A DNA stretch of 64,000 nucleotides from an uncultured Pseudomonadota bacterium. Lineage in GTDB: Bacteria > Myxococcota_A > UBA796 > SXON01. The notes under the pieces are model-generated. The model had not been told where the DNA came from and did no database searches. It was given only the letters and a program-made list of their open reading frames with translations. The stretch is taken from NCBI GenBank assembly GCA_903900265.1, contig CAIUMM010000031.1, positions 47,167 to 111,166 of the forward strand. The letters are read 5' to 3'. A program made the position numbers and the translations under genes. Within the stretch, counting starts at the first letter, position 1, and each line of letters begins with the position of its first letter. Below, in pieces: positions 53,032 through 60,856 of the stretch.

Positions 53032-55632
53032 ATGTCCCCTGAACGTTCAACCCCAACGCCCGTGTCCTCCGGACGACTCCGGTCTGTGGCGCAGTTCGTG
53101 TTCCGATGGACGGTTCGCCTCGGCCTTGCCTCCCTGATCATTGGCTTACCGGCCGGATACTTTGGGTACGACTGGTTCAATCGGGAGATCCTGTCGACGC
53201 TGCCCGAGACCTTCGACAAAGACGCGGTGTTCCGCTTTCCCTGCTCGGTGCAAGTGTTCGCCGCGGACTCCTCCCGCGTGGACCAATTCTACTTGGAGCG
53301 GCGCGTTTGGGTGCCGATCGACCAGCTCCCCGAGCAGGTCTGGCAGGCGTTCGTCGCGAGCGAAGACCGTCGCTTCTTCGAGCACGAGGGCGTTGACCCG
53401 GTCGGGATTGTGCGCGCGTTGGTGGTGAACCTGCGCGGCGGCGGCACCAAACAGGGCGGCTCCACGATCACCCAGCAGTTGGTCAAAAACCTGATGGTAG
53501 GCAAAGAAAAGTCCTACAAGCGCAAGCTTCGCGAGGCGGTGCTCGCCTACCGTCTGGAGCGCGAGCTGGGCAAGATGCAGCTGCTCGAGCTGTACATCAA
53601 CTACATCGCGCTGGGGAACGGCAACTACGGCGTAGAAGCGGCGTCTCAAGACTACTTCGGCATCTCGGCGCGCGAGCTCAACGCTGGACAGGCGGCCATG
53701 CTCGCGGGGCTGGTGCCCGCCCCCTCCAAGTACAGCCCGCGCCACAACCCCACGCTCGCCGCTCAGCGCCGCGAGCAGGTGCTGCGGTTGATGGTGGATC
53801 AGGGCTTCGTCAGCGCGGTAGACGCGAGTCAGCATCTGCAAGATCCCGTGATCGAGCCGCGCGTCACCAACGAGCCGGGCCCAAACACCGCCTACCTGAC
53901 CGAGACCCGCCGCGAGGTCCGCAGGCTGTTCGGTCAGGATCGGCCGTTTGTCGAAGGCCTGCAGATTCACACCGCGCTGGATCCCGCGGTGCAGCGGGTC
54001 GCAGAGTCGTCGATCCGCGAGGCGCTGGCCGATTTGGAGGCCCGCCAAGGGGCGCGCGGGCCGGTGCGGAACATCCCTGTAGCGGCGCGACCGGCCTTTC
54101 TGCGGCGCGGAGACCGCCTCCAGAACGACCCGCAAACCGGCACGTTCCGAGTCCCGCGGCCCGGCGAGTGCTTCTCGGCCTTGCAGATAGAAAATCACTT
54201 AGAAGCTGGACCGTTCCGCTTTGCCTTGGGCGCCGCGGATCTAGAGAAGAAGGTCCGGCAATCGCCGACCGTCGACGCCGATGGCAAGCCCCGCAATCGG
54301 CCGCCAGCCGCGCTCGCCGAGGTGCTGCAAGACGGAGACGTGCTCGACGTCTGCGTTCCCGCCGCATCCGAAGGCGAGAGCGGGGCCAACACCGTACATC
54401 TCCGCGACCGCCCCTGGGCCGAAGCGGCCGCAGTGGTGATCGAGAACGCGACCGGCCACGTGGTGGCGGAGGTCGGCGGCTATGACGTCGGCCTCGAAGG
54501 TTTTGTGCGCGCCACCCAAGCCAAGCGGCAGCCGGGAAGCTCCTTCAAGCCCTTCGTCTACGCAGCGGCGATCCTGCACGGTCACCGCCAGACCGACATG
54601 ATCCTCGACGGGCCGTTCTCCATCCCGGGCACCAACGGACGGATGTGGTCGCCCCAAAACTATGACGGAAAGTACAAAGGGAACCTCCCAATCCGCTCGG
54701 CCATGGCGCTCTCGTTGAACACGGTTGCGGTGCGCCTCGGGCTCGAAGCGGGCATCGACAATGTCGTCTCGTTGGCCTCCCGGCTCGGCGTACGCACCCC
54801 GCTTCGCCACGACTTGACCGTAGCGCTCGGATCGTCCGAGGTCACGCCGATGGACGTCGCCGTCGCATACTCCAGCTTGGCCCGCGAAGGCGTTCACATC
54901 GATCCCGTGTACATCACGCGCATCGAAGACCGCCGCGGCTTTGAGCTCGGGACGGCGGGCGGCGTCGTGCGCTTTCCCGATCAGAGCTTCGTGCTCCCCG
55001 GCGGGCCCGGCGAGCGGGTGATGCCGCAGGCCGAAGCCTACGTCGTGGTCGACATGATGCGCAACGTGTTCAAGAACGGCACCGCCAAAAAGGGGCAGCG
55101 CCCCGGCATGGACTTCGCCGGAAAGACAGGCACCACCTCCAACTTCGTGGACGCGTGGTTCGTAGGCTACTCGCCGCGGTACACCGTCGCGGTGTGGGTC
55201 GGCACCGACGGCACCTCGTCGATCGGCGACAAAGAGACCGGCGGAAAGTCCGCGCTCCCGGCGTGGAACCGCATCATGGAGGTGCTGCCCAACGTGCCCG
55301 GAGAGCGCTTTCCCGTGCCGGACGGCGTCGTCCTTGCGCCGTGGGGCGCCGCGCACGAATGGCTGGGCTATGTGCGCGGGACCGTGCCCGAGGACGTCTT
55401 GCCACAGGTGGCTGTGACCAACCCCCTGCCCCCGTTCGGTATGGCGCTTCCGGGCGGCGCGGAGGCGATCCTCCCCACCACGTCGCGCGGCTACGCGCCC
55501 GCCGCGGACCTCGAGGTGGACGGCGATGTCGAAGACGGCGCCAACACCCCCGGGGTGCTGCCCGAGCCAGACTTGAATGATCCGAACGCCGCCGAGACGA
55601 GCCCGGTGGATGAGCGAGACGAAGCGCTGTAG
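53032..55632 (+). CDS. Class A penicillin-binding protein (PBP1a-like)
   Basis: Bifunctional peptidoglycan synthase. An N-terminal membrane anchor (about 20-45) is followed by a GT51 glycosyltransferase domain (about 85-260) with ASEDRRFFEHEGVDPVGI, GGSTITQQLVKNL, KLREAVLAYRLERELGK and GAS-type later motifs. The transpeptidase domain (about 460-780) has Ser-x-x-Lys in QPGSSFKPFVY, Ser-x-Asn in SLN and KTG in DFAGKTGTTSNFVDAW. A Pro/Asp-rich tail follows. The length (866 aa) matches PBP1a. The upstream 172 nt are shared with the divergent PilZ-fusion gene. It converges on the DnaK-family gene with an 18-nt gap. Confidence 0.95.
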   Translation: MSPERSTPTPVSSGRLRSVAQFVFRWTVRLGLASLIIGLPAGYFGYDWFNREILSTLPETFDKDAVFRFPCSVQVFAADSSRVDQFYLERRVWVPIDQLPEQVWQAFVASEDRRFFEHEGVDPVGIVRALVVNLRGGGTKQGGSTITQQLVKNLMVGKEKSYKRKLREAVLAYRLERELGKMQLLELYINYIALGNGNYGVEAASQDYFGISARELNAGQAAMLAGLVPAPSKYSPRHNPTLAAQRREQVLRLMVDQGFVSAVDASQHLQDPVIEPRVTNEPGPNTAYLTETRREVRRLFGQDRPFVEGLQIHTALDPAVQRVAESSIREALADLEARQGARGPVRNIPVAARPAFLRRGDRLQNDPQTGTFRVPRPGECFSALQIENHLEAGPFRFALGAADLEKKVRQSPTVDADGKPRNRPPAALAEVLQDGDVLDVCVPAASEGESGANTVHLRDRPWAEAAAVVIENATGHVVAEVGGYDVGLEGFVRATQAKRQPGSSFKPFVYAAAILHGHRQTDMILDGPFSIPGTNGRMWSPQNYDGKYKGNLPIRSAMALSLNTVAVRLGLEAGIDNVVSLASRLGVRTPLRHDLTVALGSSEVTPMDVAVAYSSLAREGVHIDPVYITRIEDRRGFELGTAGGVVRFPDQSFVLPGGPGERVMPQAEAYVVVDMMRNVFKNGTAKKGQRPGMDFAGKTGTTSNFVDAWFVGYSPRYTVAVWVGTDGTSSIGDKETGGKSALPAWNRIMEVLPNVPGERFPVPDGVVLAPWGAAHEWLGYVRGTVPEDVLPQVAVTNPLPPFGMALPGGAEAILPTTSRGYAPAADLEVDGDVEDGANTPGVLPEPDLNDPNAAETSPVDERDEAL

Positions 55633-55650
55633 AACCTCGACCGCCGAAGT

Positions 55651-57453
55651 TTACCGGCCGGCGTTTACTTTTTCGCCGAGCCCGGTGAGCATGCGGCGTA
55701 GCCACCCATGCACCTCTTCGAGCTTGGCACGGTCATCGTTCTTGGTGAGCGCGAGCCGCCCGCGCGTCAGGGCGTGCTCGGCCTCCTGCACATCGGCGCG
55801 CTGCAGGCGCGTGCGTTGATCGCGAAGCAGCGCCTCCATCTGCCCCAATTGACGCTCGATCTGGTGCCGCAGCTCGCGCACTTCGCTCGCCGCTTCTGCG
55901 CCCCGCTCCCAGGTTGAGGCGTCGTCCCGAGCGCGCTCTACATCCCGCGAGGACATCCCCGACGGGGCTTGGATCGTCAGTTGCTGCACCGAGCCGGTAC
56001 GCACGTCGCGCGCGGAGACCTGCACCAGACCGCTGGCGTCGATCGCGAACTTGATCTCGATGCGCGGCACGCTGCGCGGCGCCGGCTCGATGCCCTGCAG
56101 CTCGAACTCGCCGAGGCTGGTGTTCTCGACGGCGCTGACGCTCTCGCCTTGAAGCACATGGATCTTCACGGTCTTCTGGTTGTCCACGACCGTCGACACC
56201 AGCTGCATCTTTTGCGCCGGGATCGGCGTGTTCTTGGGGATAAGCTTGGCCATCTTCCGGCCTTCCACCTCGATACCCAACGACAGGCTCGTCACGTCCA
56301 ACAACGTGACCGCCTTGACCTCGCCCTCCAGCACGCCCGCCTGAACCGCGGCGCCGATCGCGACGACCTCGTCCGGGTTCAACGACTGGTTGAGCGGACG
56401 ACCAAAGAACTCCCGCATCGCCTCTTTGACGCGCGGGATGCGCGAAGAGCCACCGACAAGGACGATCTCGTCGATCTCCCCGACGGTGAGGTTCGCGTCG
56501 AGCAGCGCCTGCCGGCACTCCCGCACGGTGCCGTCAATGAGCGGAGCAGCGAGGGCCTCAAACGTCGCGCGCGTCAGCACGCACTGCAAATGCCGGGGCC
56601 CCGACGCATCCGCCATCAAAAACGGCAGATGGATATCGGTCTCTTTCGCGGATGACAGCTCGATCTTGGCGCGCTCTGCCGCGTCACGCAGGCGCTGACG
56701 CACGACGTTGTCTTGGGACACGTCGATGCGATGCTCCTGCCGAAACTGCTCGATCAACCAGTCTACGATGAGCTTGTCGATGTCCCCGCCGCCAAGCGCG
56801 TTGTTCCCGCGCGTGGCGCGGACCTCTCCGACGTCCCGGTCGATACGGACGATCGAGATGTCAAAGGTTCCACCTCCAAAGTCGTACACCGCGATGGTCG
56901 CGGACTTTTTACGGTCGTGCAAGTATGCCAGCGCGGCGGCGGTCGGCTCGTTGATGATCCGGAGCACATGCAGGCCGGCGATGGTCCCCGCGTCTTTGGT
57001 CGCCTGACGCTGCCGGTCGTTGAAGTGTGCCGGCACCGTGATGATCGCCTCGGTGACCGGCTCCCCCAAGAAGTCCTCCGCGGACTTCTTGAGCTTTTGA
57101 AGGATCATCGCGGAGACCTCCTGCGGCGTCAGCAGGCGATCGTTCACCGCGAAGGCGCAGTCGCCGTTCCGCGAGGCGACCACCGGGTAGTTGACCAACG
57201 GCAGGTCATTCCCGGCGTCGACAAAGCGCTTTCCCATGAAGCGCTTGACCGAGTGGATGGTGGCGTCCGGATTGATGAGCATCTGGCGCTTTGCGGTGTC
57301 CCCGACAAAGCGCTCGCCGCTCTTGGAAAATCCAACGACCGACGGGGTGACACGCCCGCCTTCTTCGTTGATGATCACCTTGGGCTCGCCCCGGTCGATG
57401 TACGCCACCACGGAGTTGGTCGTGCCGAGGTCGATACCGATCACCTTACCCAT
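55651..57453 (-). CDS. DnaK-family Hsp70 chaperone
   Basis: A 600-residue Hsp70. The nucleotide-binding domain begins VIGIDLGTTNSVVAYIDRGE and contains IINEPTAAALAYLHD, VYDFGGGTFDISIV and EIVLVGGSSRIPRVKEAMRE. The substrate-binding domain has LLDVTSLSLGIEVEGRKMAK and IPKNTPIPAQK. The C-terminal lid is helical, and the protein ends without the DnaK EEVD-like tail. It may be a DnaK paralogue rather than the housekeeping copy, since grpE and dnaJ are not adjacent. ATG 57453 has GGAG 9 nt upstream; a TTG at 57468 is less likely. Confidence 0.93.
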   Translation of the reverse strand: MGKVIGIDLGTTNSVVAYIDRGEPKVIINEEGGRVTPSVVGFSKSGERFVGDTAKRQMLINPDATIHSVKRFMGKRFVDAGNDLPLVNYPVVASRNGDCAFAVNDRLLTPQEVSAMILQKLKKSAEDFLGEPVTEAIITVPAHFNDRQRQATKDAGTIAGLHVLRIINEPTAAALAYLHDRKKSATIAVYDFGGGTFDISIVRIDRDVGEVRATRGNNALGGGDIDKLIVDWLIEQFRQEHRIDVSQDNVVRQRLRDAAERAKIELSSAKETDIHLPFLMADASGPRHLQCVLTRATFEALAAPLIDGTVRECRQALLDANLTVGEIDEIVLVGGSSRIPRVKEAMREFFGRPLNQSLNPDEVVAIGAAVQAGVLEGEVKAVTLLDVTSLSLGIEVEGRKMAKLIPKNTPIPAQKMQLVSTVVDNQKTVKIHVLQGESVSAVENTSLGEFELQGIEPAPRSVPRIEIKFAIDASGLVQVSARDVRTGSVQQLTIQAPSGMSSRDVERARDDASTWERGAEAASEVRELRHQIERQLGQMEALLRDQRTRLQRADVQEAEHALTRGRLALTKNDDRAKLEEVHGWLRRMLTGLGEKVNAGR

Positions 57454-57479
57454 GCGCGGACGCTCCAAAATGGGCGGGG

Positions 57480-57564
57480 TGCCCCGGGCGGGATTCGAAC
57501 CCGCAATTCCCTTCCGAGAAGGAGGATTTTAAGTCCTCTGTGGCTACCATTTCACCACCGGGGC
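57480..57564 (-). tRNA. tRNA-Leu (anticodon UAA)
   Basis: Read on the minus strand, acceptor GCCCCGG pairs with CCGGGGC. The anticodon arm is GAGGA-CTTAAAA-TCCTC with anticodon TAA. A long variable arm contains CTTC-TCG-GAAG, as expected for class II tRNA-Leu. The T arm is GCGGG-TTCGAAT-CCCGC. The genome sequence after the discriminator A is CCC, so CCA is not encoded. It is 26 nt upstream of the DnaK-family gene on the same strand. Confidence 0.95.
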
Positions 57565-57654
57565 ATAGGCCGACAAAATCCGATGCGTGCCCCGCTTGAT
57601 GGGCAAAGGCGTTCCGCATCGACTCTCGCTGGCTAAGCATGCATCCAGCATATC

Positions 57655-58143
57655 TCACCCGCCCGGCGGGGTCATGCCGCGCAGGATCGCCTCGAGCCGC
57701 GCCCGGTCCGCGCTGCCGACCACGCGACCCAGCTCCAGCCCCTTCGGGTCGATCACCAAGGTCACCGGGATCACGCCCGGCCACTCCCGCACGGTCCCGG
57801 CGAGCTGCGCGGCTGGGTCCGGGCCTAACTGAAAACTACGCAGGGTGATCGGAGCTAACGAGCGCTCCACAGCGCTGCGGTCTCCGGCATCGTCGACGCT
57901 CACGAGCACGACCTCCACCTCGGGATGGGCCTGCGCAAACGCATCGAGCATCGGCAGTTCTTCCCGACACGGACCACACCAGCTGGCCCAGAAGTTCACC
58001 ACCCGCGCTCGGTCGCGCTCCCCGGCGACCAGCCCGTTCAGGTCCAACAGGGGGTCTACCCGCGTTGTTCCCACCGGGATCATCTCCACCCGCCCCGCAA
58101 AGCAGGCCAGGAGCAGCAACATCAAGGGAGCACCCGCGTACAC
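57655..58143 (-). CDS. TlpA/ResA-like thioredoxin-fold lipoprotein
   Basis: A 162-residue envelope thiol-disulfide protein. The active site WCGPC occurs in VVNFWASWCGPCREELPMLD, and the cis-Pro is in GVIPVTLVIDPKG. A short hydrophobic start, PLMLLLLACFAG, contains a lipobox-like LLAC. GTG 58143 is preferred because GAGG lies 6 nt upstream; ATG 58122 is the alternative. Proteins of this kind reduce apocytochrome c or other periplasmic disulfides, which would fit a genome making c-type heme proteins such as those at 24.6-26.3 kb. Confidence 0.88.
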   Translation of the reverse strand: MYAGAPLMLLLLACFAGRVEMIPVGTTRVDPLLDLNGLVAGERDRARVVNFWASWCGPCREELPMLDAFAQAHPEVEVVLVSVDDAGDRSAVERSLAPITLRSFQLGPDPAAQLAGTVREWPGVIPVTLVIDPKGLELGRVVGSADRARLEAILRGMTPPGG

Positions 58144-58219
58144 CGTCCGCCTCTATTCCAAACCGCGGGGTGAGGCTTCGCGAGCGAGCGCGTTAGAAAT
58201 CTCAGAACCGGACCTCTCC

Positions 58220-59059
58220 ATGCTGTGCAGCCTGCTCCTCGTGTTCGCCGCGCCCGCGTTCGCCCTCGCGCCCGAGGTGGAGCAAGCCGAAGCCCAGTTT
58301 TCCGGTGGAGATCCGGCTGGGAGCGCGGCCACGTTGACGGCCTACGTCGCCAACCATCCCGACGATGCGGAAGCCCTGTGGCGTTTGGCGCGCGCGCTGT
58401 ACGAAAAGGGGGAGCTGATGAGCGCGCAGGGGCGCCCAGACTCCGAGCGTCTCCCCCTGTACGGGCAGGCCCAGTCCTACGCCCACCACGCACAGGAGGT
58501 CGCGCCCAACAGCGGGCTCGGGTACATGTGGGAAGGCGTGGCGCTGGGAAGAGTAGCTACATCTAAAGGAATCTTGTCCCAGCTGTTCACGGCGGACGAC
58601 ATGGAAAAGCTGTGGCTGAAGGCGCTCTCGCTCCCCGCTCCCTACGCGTCCGCGTCGGGAAACAGCACGTTTCCCGGCGATGCCTACAACGCGTTGGGGC
58701 AATTCTACCGCCTGTGCCCGGACTGGGCGGCGATGAAGTGGATCGCCGGCACCCGCGGCGACATCGACAAGTCCGTCGACTACCAACGGCGCCTCGTTGC
58801 GGCGGAGCCACAGCGCATCGAAGGCGTGAAAGAGCTAGGCGTCTCGCTGCTCTGCAAGGGCTACAAGCAGGACGACGAAGCCGCCAAGGCCGAAGGGAGA
58901 AAGTACCTGAAATTGGCCTCGGAGTTACCCACCAAGAACCCCGTCGATCGCATCGACCACGGCCAGATTCCGACCATCCTCGCCCGTGAAGCCGACGCCT
59001 GCGACTATTCGCGCGACGGCTACGAAGACACCAGCGAGTCCGCGTACAAGGGCAAGTGA
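58220..59059 (+). CDS. Exported TPR protein
   Basis: A 279-residue periplasmic protein. The signal peptide is MLCSLLLVFAAPAFALA. Tetratricopeptide-like helices follow: EVEQAEAQFSGGDPAGSAAT, ANHPDDAEALWRLARALYEK, AQSYAHHAQEVAPNSGLGYM. ATG 58220 is chosen because it gives the signal peptide; the frame is open to 57845 over the divergent TlpA-like gene. It overlaps the next lipoprotein gene by 4 nt. The two probably form a periplasmic pair. No specific function is recognised. Confidence 0.78.
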   Translation: MLCSLLLVFAAPAFALAPEVEQAEAQFSGGDPAGSAATLTAYVANHPDDAEALWRLARALYEKGELMSAQGRPDSERLPLYGQAQSYAHHAQEVAPNSGLGYMWEGVALGRVATSKGILSQLFTADDMEKLWLKALSLPAPYASASGNSTFPGDAYNALGQFYRLCPDWAAMKWIAGTRGDIDKSVDYQRRLVAAEPQRIEGVKELGVSLLCKGYKQDDEAAKAEGRKYLKLASELPTKNPVDRIDHGQIPTILAREADACDYSRDGYEDTSESAYKGK

Positions 59060-59817
59060 GCGCGCGCCGCCACGCACGGGGAGTGTGGATCGGCATGGCC
59101 CTGCTGCCGGGCTGTGCCTGGTGGCGCCCCGAACAGGTAGAAGATCCCCTGGTCGTGCCGCTGCAACAAGCCGATGCAGCGTGGAACGCCCGCGGCAGCG
59201 TAGGTCTGACGCCCGCGGCGGACGCGCTGACCGCGCTGCTCGCCGCAGCCCCGCGCGACAACCGCGTGCTGTGGAGGACCGCGCGCCTCTACTGGCTGCG
59301 CGGCTTCCTCACCGACCTCCCCGACGACGCCCGCAACGACTGGGAGAGCGGTCGCGAGTACGCCTACAGCTGCCTGACCACCGACGCCGACGTCGAAGCG
59401 GGGCTGAAGCAGTCCGGATGGTTGGTCACGCCAGCAGCCCTGACAACGACCACGCCCGAGCAACGCCCCTGTCTGATGTGGGGAGCCGCGAACGGCCTCG
59501 CGTTGGTGGAGCACCGCGGCCCCGGCGCGGTGCTGGACGCAGAAGCGTCCTGCGCGATGGCAAATCGGGCCGCTGCGATCGTCGGCGCCTCCGAGCCCGG
59601 GCTCCTCGATTGGGAGCTGGCCGGGTGCGCTTGGTGGCTCACCGGGGACGCCGAAGCGGCAACGCGACGCTGGCGAACTGCAGCGGAGAGCGGCAACGGT
59701 CTCTACCTGCTCGCCTTTCACGCCCACGTGCCCACCGAGCCCATCGCGTTGCCGACCAACGCGCTGTACAGCCTCGAAAATGCGCGTGCAGCGACGCTGC
59801 TCGGCGTACGGGAATAG
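59056..59817 (+). CDS. Lipoprotein, helical, TatT-like (tentative)
   Basis: A 253-residue protein with lipobox-type LLPGC in GVWIGMALLPGCAWWRPEQV (Cys20). The mature part is helical, e.g. NRVLWRTARLYWLRGFLTDL then PDDARNDWESGREYAYSCL. This pattern faintly recalls TatT (TRAP-transporter-associated TPR lipoprotein, as in Treponema), which works with a periplasmic partner, but the match is weak and no TRAP permease is in the window. The start is GTG 59056, overlapping the TPR gene by 4 nt. Confidence 0.6.
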   Translation: MSARRHARGVWIGMALLPGCAWWRPEQVEDPLVVPLQQADAAWNARGSVGLTPAADALTALLAAAPRDNRVLWRTARLYWLRGFLTDLPDDARNDWESGREYAYSCLTTDADVEAGLKQSGWLVTPAALTTTTPEQRPCLMWGAANGLALVEHRGPGAVLDAEASCAMANRAAAIVGASEPGLLDWELAGCAWWLTGDAEAATRRWRTAAESGNGLYLLAFHAHVPTEPIALPTNALYSLENARAATLLGVRE

Positions 59818-59853
59818 CGGGGAGCCCCGAGGACGAAAAACCACCGAGTTAAA

Positions 59854-59894
59854 ACTACGATAGCTCACAGCGCGGGGCGCGTGAGCTACGTAGT
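59854..59894 (-). terminator. Probable terminator of rpsU
   Basis: A hairpin between convergent genes: ACTACG..AGCTCAC (59854-59868) pairs with GTGAGCT.CGTAGT (59881-59894) around a GC-rich loop. On the minus strand it is followed by TTTT. A second small palindrome of the GCCTCC/GGAGGC type lies at about 59899-59912. Confidence 0.65.
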
Positions 59895-59931
59895 GCTCGC
59901 CTCCGAGGAGGCGAAACCGACGATCGACGAA

Positions 59932-60168
59932 CTACACCGGGGGAGGCGTAGTCGGCTTGACCATCATGGGCTTCCGGTTTGCACGGCGAGCAGCCTTTCT
60001 ACGGCGCTTCTCCGCGAGGCGCTGCTTGAGGCGGCGCTTCTCACCGGGCTTGAGGTAAAAGCTGTTCTTCTTGATGTCCTTGCGGATGCCCTCACGCTCC
60101 ACCTTGCGGCGGAAACGGCGGAGGGCCTTTTCGAAAGGCTCGTTTTCACGGACGGTGACGATGACCAA
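59932..60168 (-). CDS. rpsU: 30S ribosomal protein bS21
   Basis: A small basic ribosomal protein at the mRNA-exit platform. The core VTVRENEPFEKALRRFRRKV and the following EREGIRKDIKKNSFY are diagnostic, and the C-terminus is Lys/Arg-rich. TTG 60168 is chosen: GGAG lies 6 nt upstream and translation then begins VIVTVRENEP, matching other bS21 proteins; the next in-frame TTG at 60180 overlaps the Shine-Dalgarno. This gives 78 residues, including a Pro-rich tail (PTTPPPV) beyond the usual 70 or so. Confidence 0.92.
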   Translation of the reverse strand: MVIVTVRENEPFEKALRRFRRKVEREGIRKDIKKNSFYLKPGEKRRLKQRLAEKRRRKAARRANRKPMMVKPTTPPPV

Positions 60169-60197
60169 ATGCGGCTCCAATCGGTAGGCGGACGGCG

Positions 60198-60226
60198 ATT
60201 ATACGGGCGAGCGCGGATGCGCAAGG
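60198..60226 (-). promoter_or_regulatory. Sigma-70 type promoter of rpsU
   Basis: A perfect TATAAT -10 box (60198-60203 on the minus strand) with TTGCGC or CCTTGC as the -35 at 15-17 nt. Transcription would start near 60191, leaving a leader of about 20 nt. Confidence 0.65.
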
Positions 60227-60258
60227 GGAGTTTTGCGTAGAGACGTTATCAGGGGCGA

Positions 60259-60855
60259 ATGAAATCCCTGCACCGACCCGATCTCTATACTTGGTCCACC
60301 TTCGATGAGGCGCGCAACATCGATTTTCACGGCGTTTGTTGGGTAAGGCCGGAAGGCAACGTGCTGATCGACCCGCTGCCGCTCACCCCGCATGACCACG
60401 CGCACCTGATCGAGCTTGGCGGCGTCAGCCACATTGTCATCACCAACTCCGATCACACCCGCGCCGCAGAGGCCTTGCGCGCTGAATTTGGCGCCAAGGT
60501 CTACGGGCCACGCGCAGAAGCCGGCGCGTTCCCGATGGACGTGCTGGTCGCCGACGGCGACGCGATCGTGCCCGGTCTGGTCGCCATCGAGCTGCACGGG
60601 TCCAAGACCCCCGGCGAGATCGCGTTGGTGCTCCACGGGTCGACGCTGATCACCGGGGATCTCGTGCGGGCACACCGGCCAGGCGCGCTGATGATGCTGC
60701 CCGACGCCAAGTTGGTGGACCGCGCACAAGCGGTGGCGTCGGTAGCCCGCCTCGCGGGCCTGCCTGACATTGAAGTAGTGCTGGTCGGCGACGGGTGGCC
60801 GGTGTTTGCAGGAGGACGCGCGCTCCTCGGTGCGCTCGCAGCCCGCGCGGCCTGA
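60259..60855 (+). CDS. Metallo-beta-lactamase-fold protein with altered metal site
   Basis: A 198-residue protein with an MBL-like order of elements: NIDFHGVCWVRPEGNVLIDP, then GGVSHIVITNSDHTRAAEAL in place of the usual THxHxDH motif, and a later GSTLITGDLVRAH. The Asp-His-x-Arg variant keeps only part of the metal ligands. Relatives with TNxDHxR-type motifs exist among uncharacterised MBL-fold proteins. Its catalytic ability is uncertain. It is followed within 1-2 nt by the preferred xerC/D start. Confidence 0.72.
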   Translation: MKSLHRPDLYTWSTFDEARNIDFHGVCWVRPEGNVLIDPLPLTPHDHAHLIELGGVSHIVITNSDHTRAAEALRAEFGAKVYGPRAEAGAFPMDVLVADGDAIVPGLVAIELHGSKTPGEIALVLHGSTLITGDLVRAHRPGALMMLPDAKLVDRAQAVASVARLAGLPDIEVVLVGDGWPVFAGGRALLGALAARAA

Positions 60856-60856
60856 C

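Noticed and set aside
50916..53042. Plus-strand open frame of 708 codons
   Set aside because: Antisense to the PilZ fusion; composition dominated by Arg/His/Gln and no domain.
57480..57564. tRNA gene considered as an integration site
   Set aside because: No duplicated tRNA 3' end or integrase is seen nearby; the Xer gene 3 kb away is the housekeeping type.
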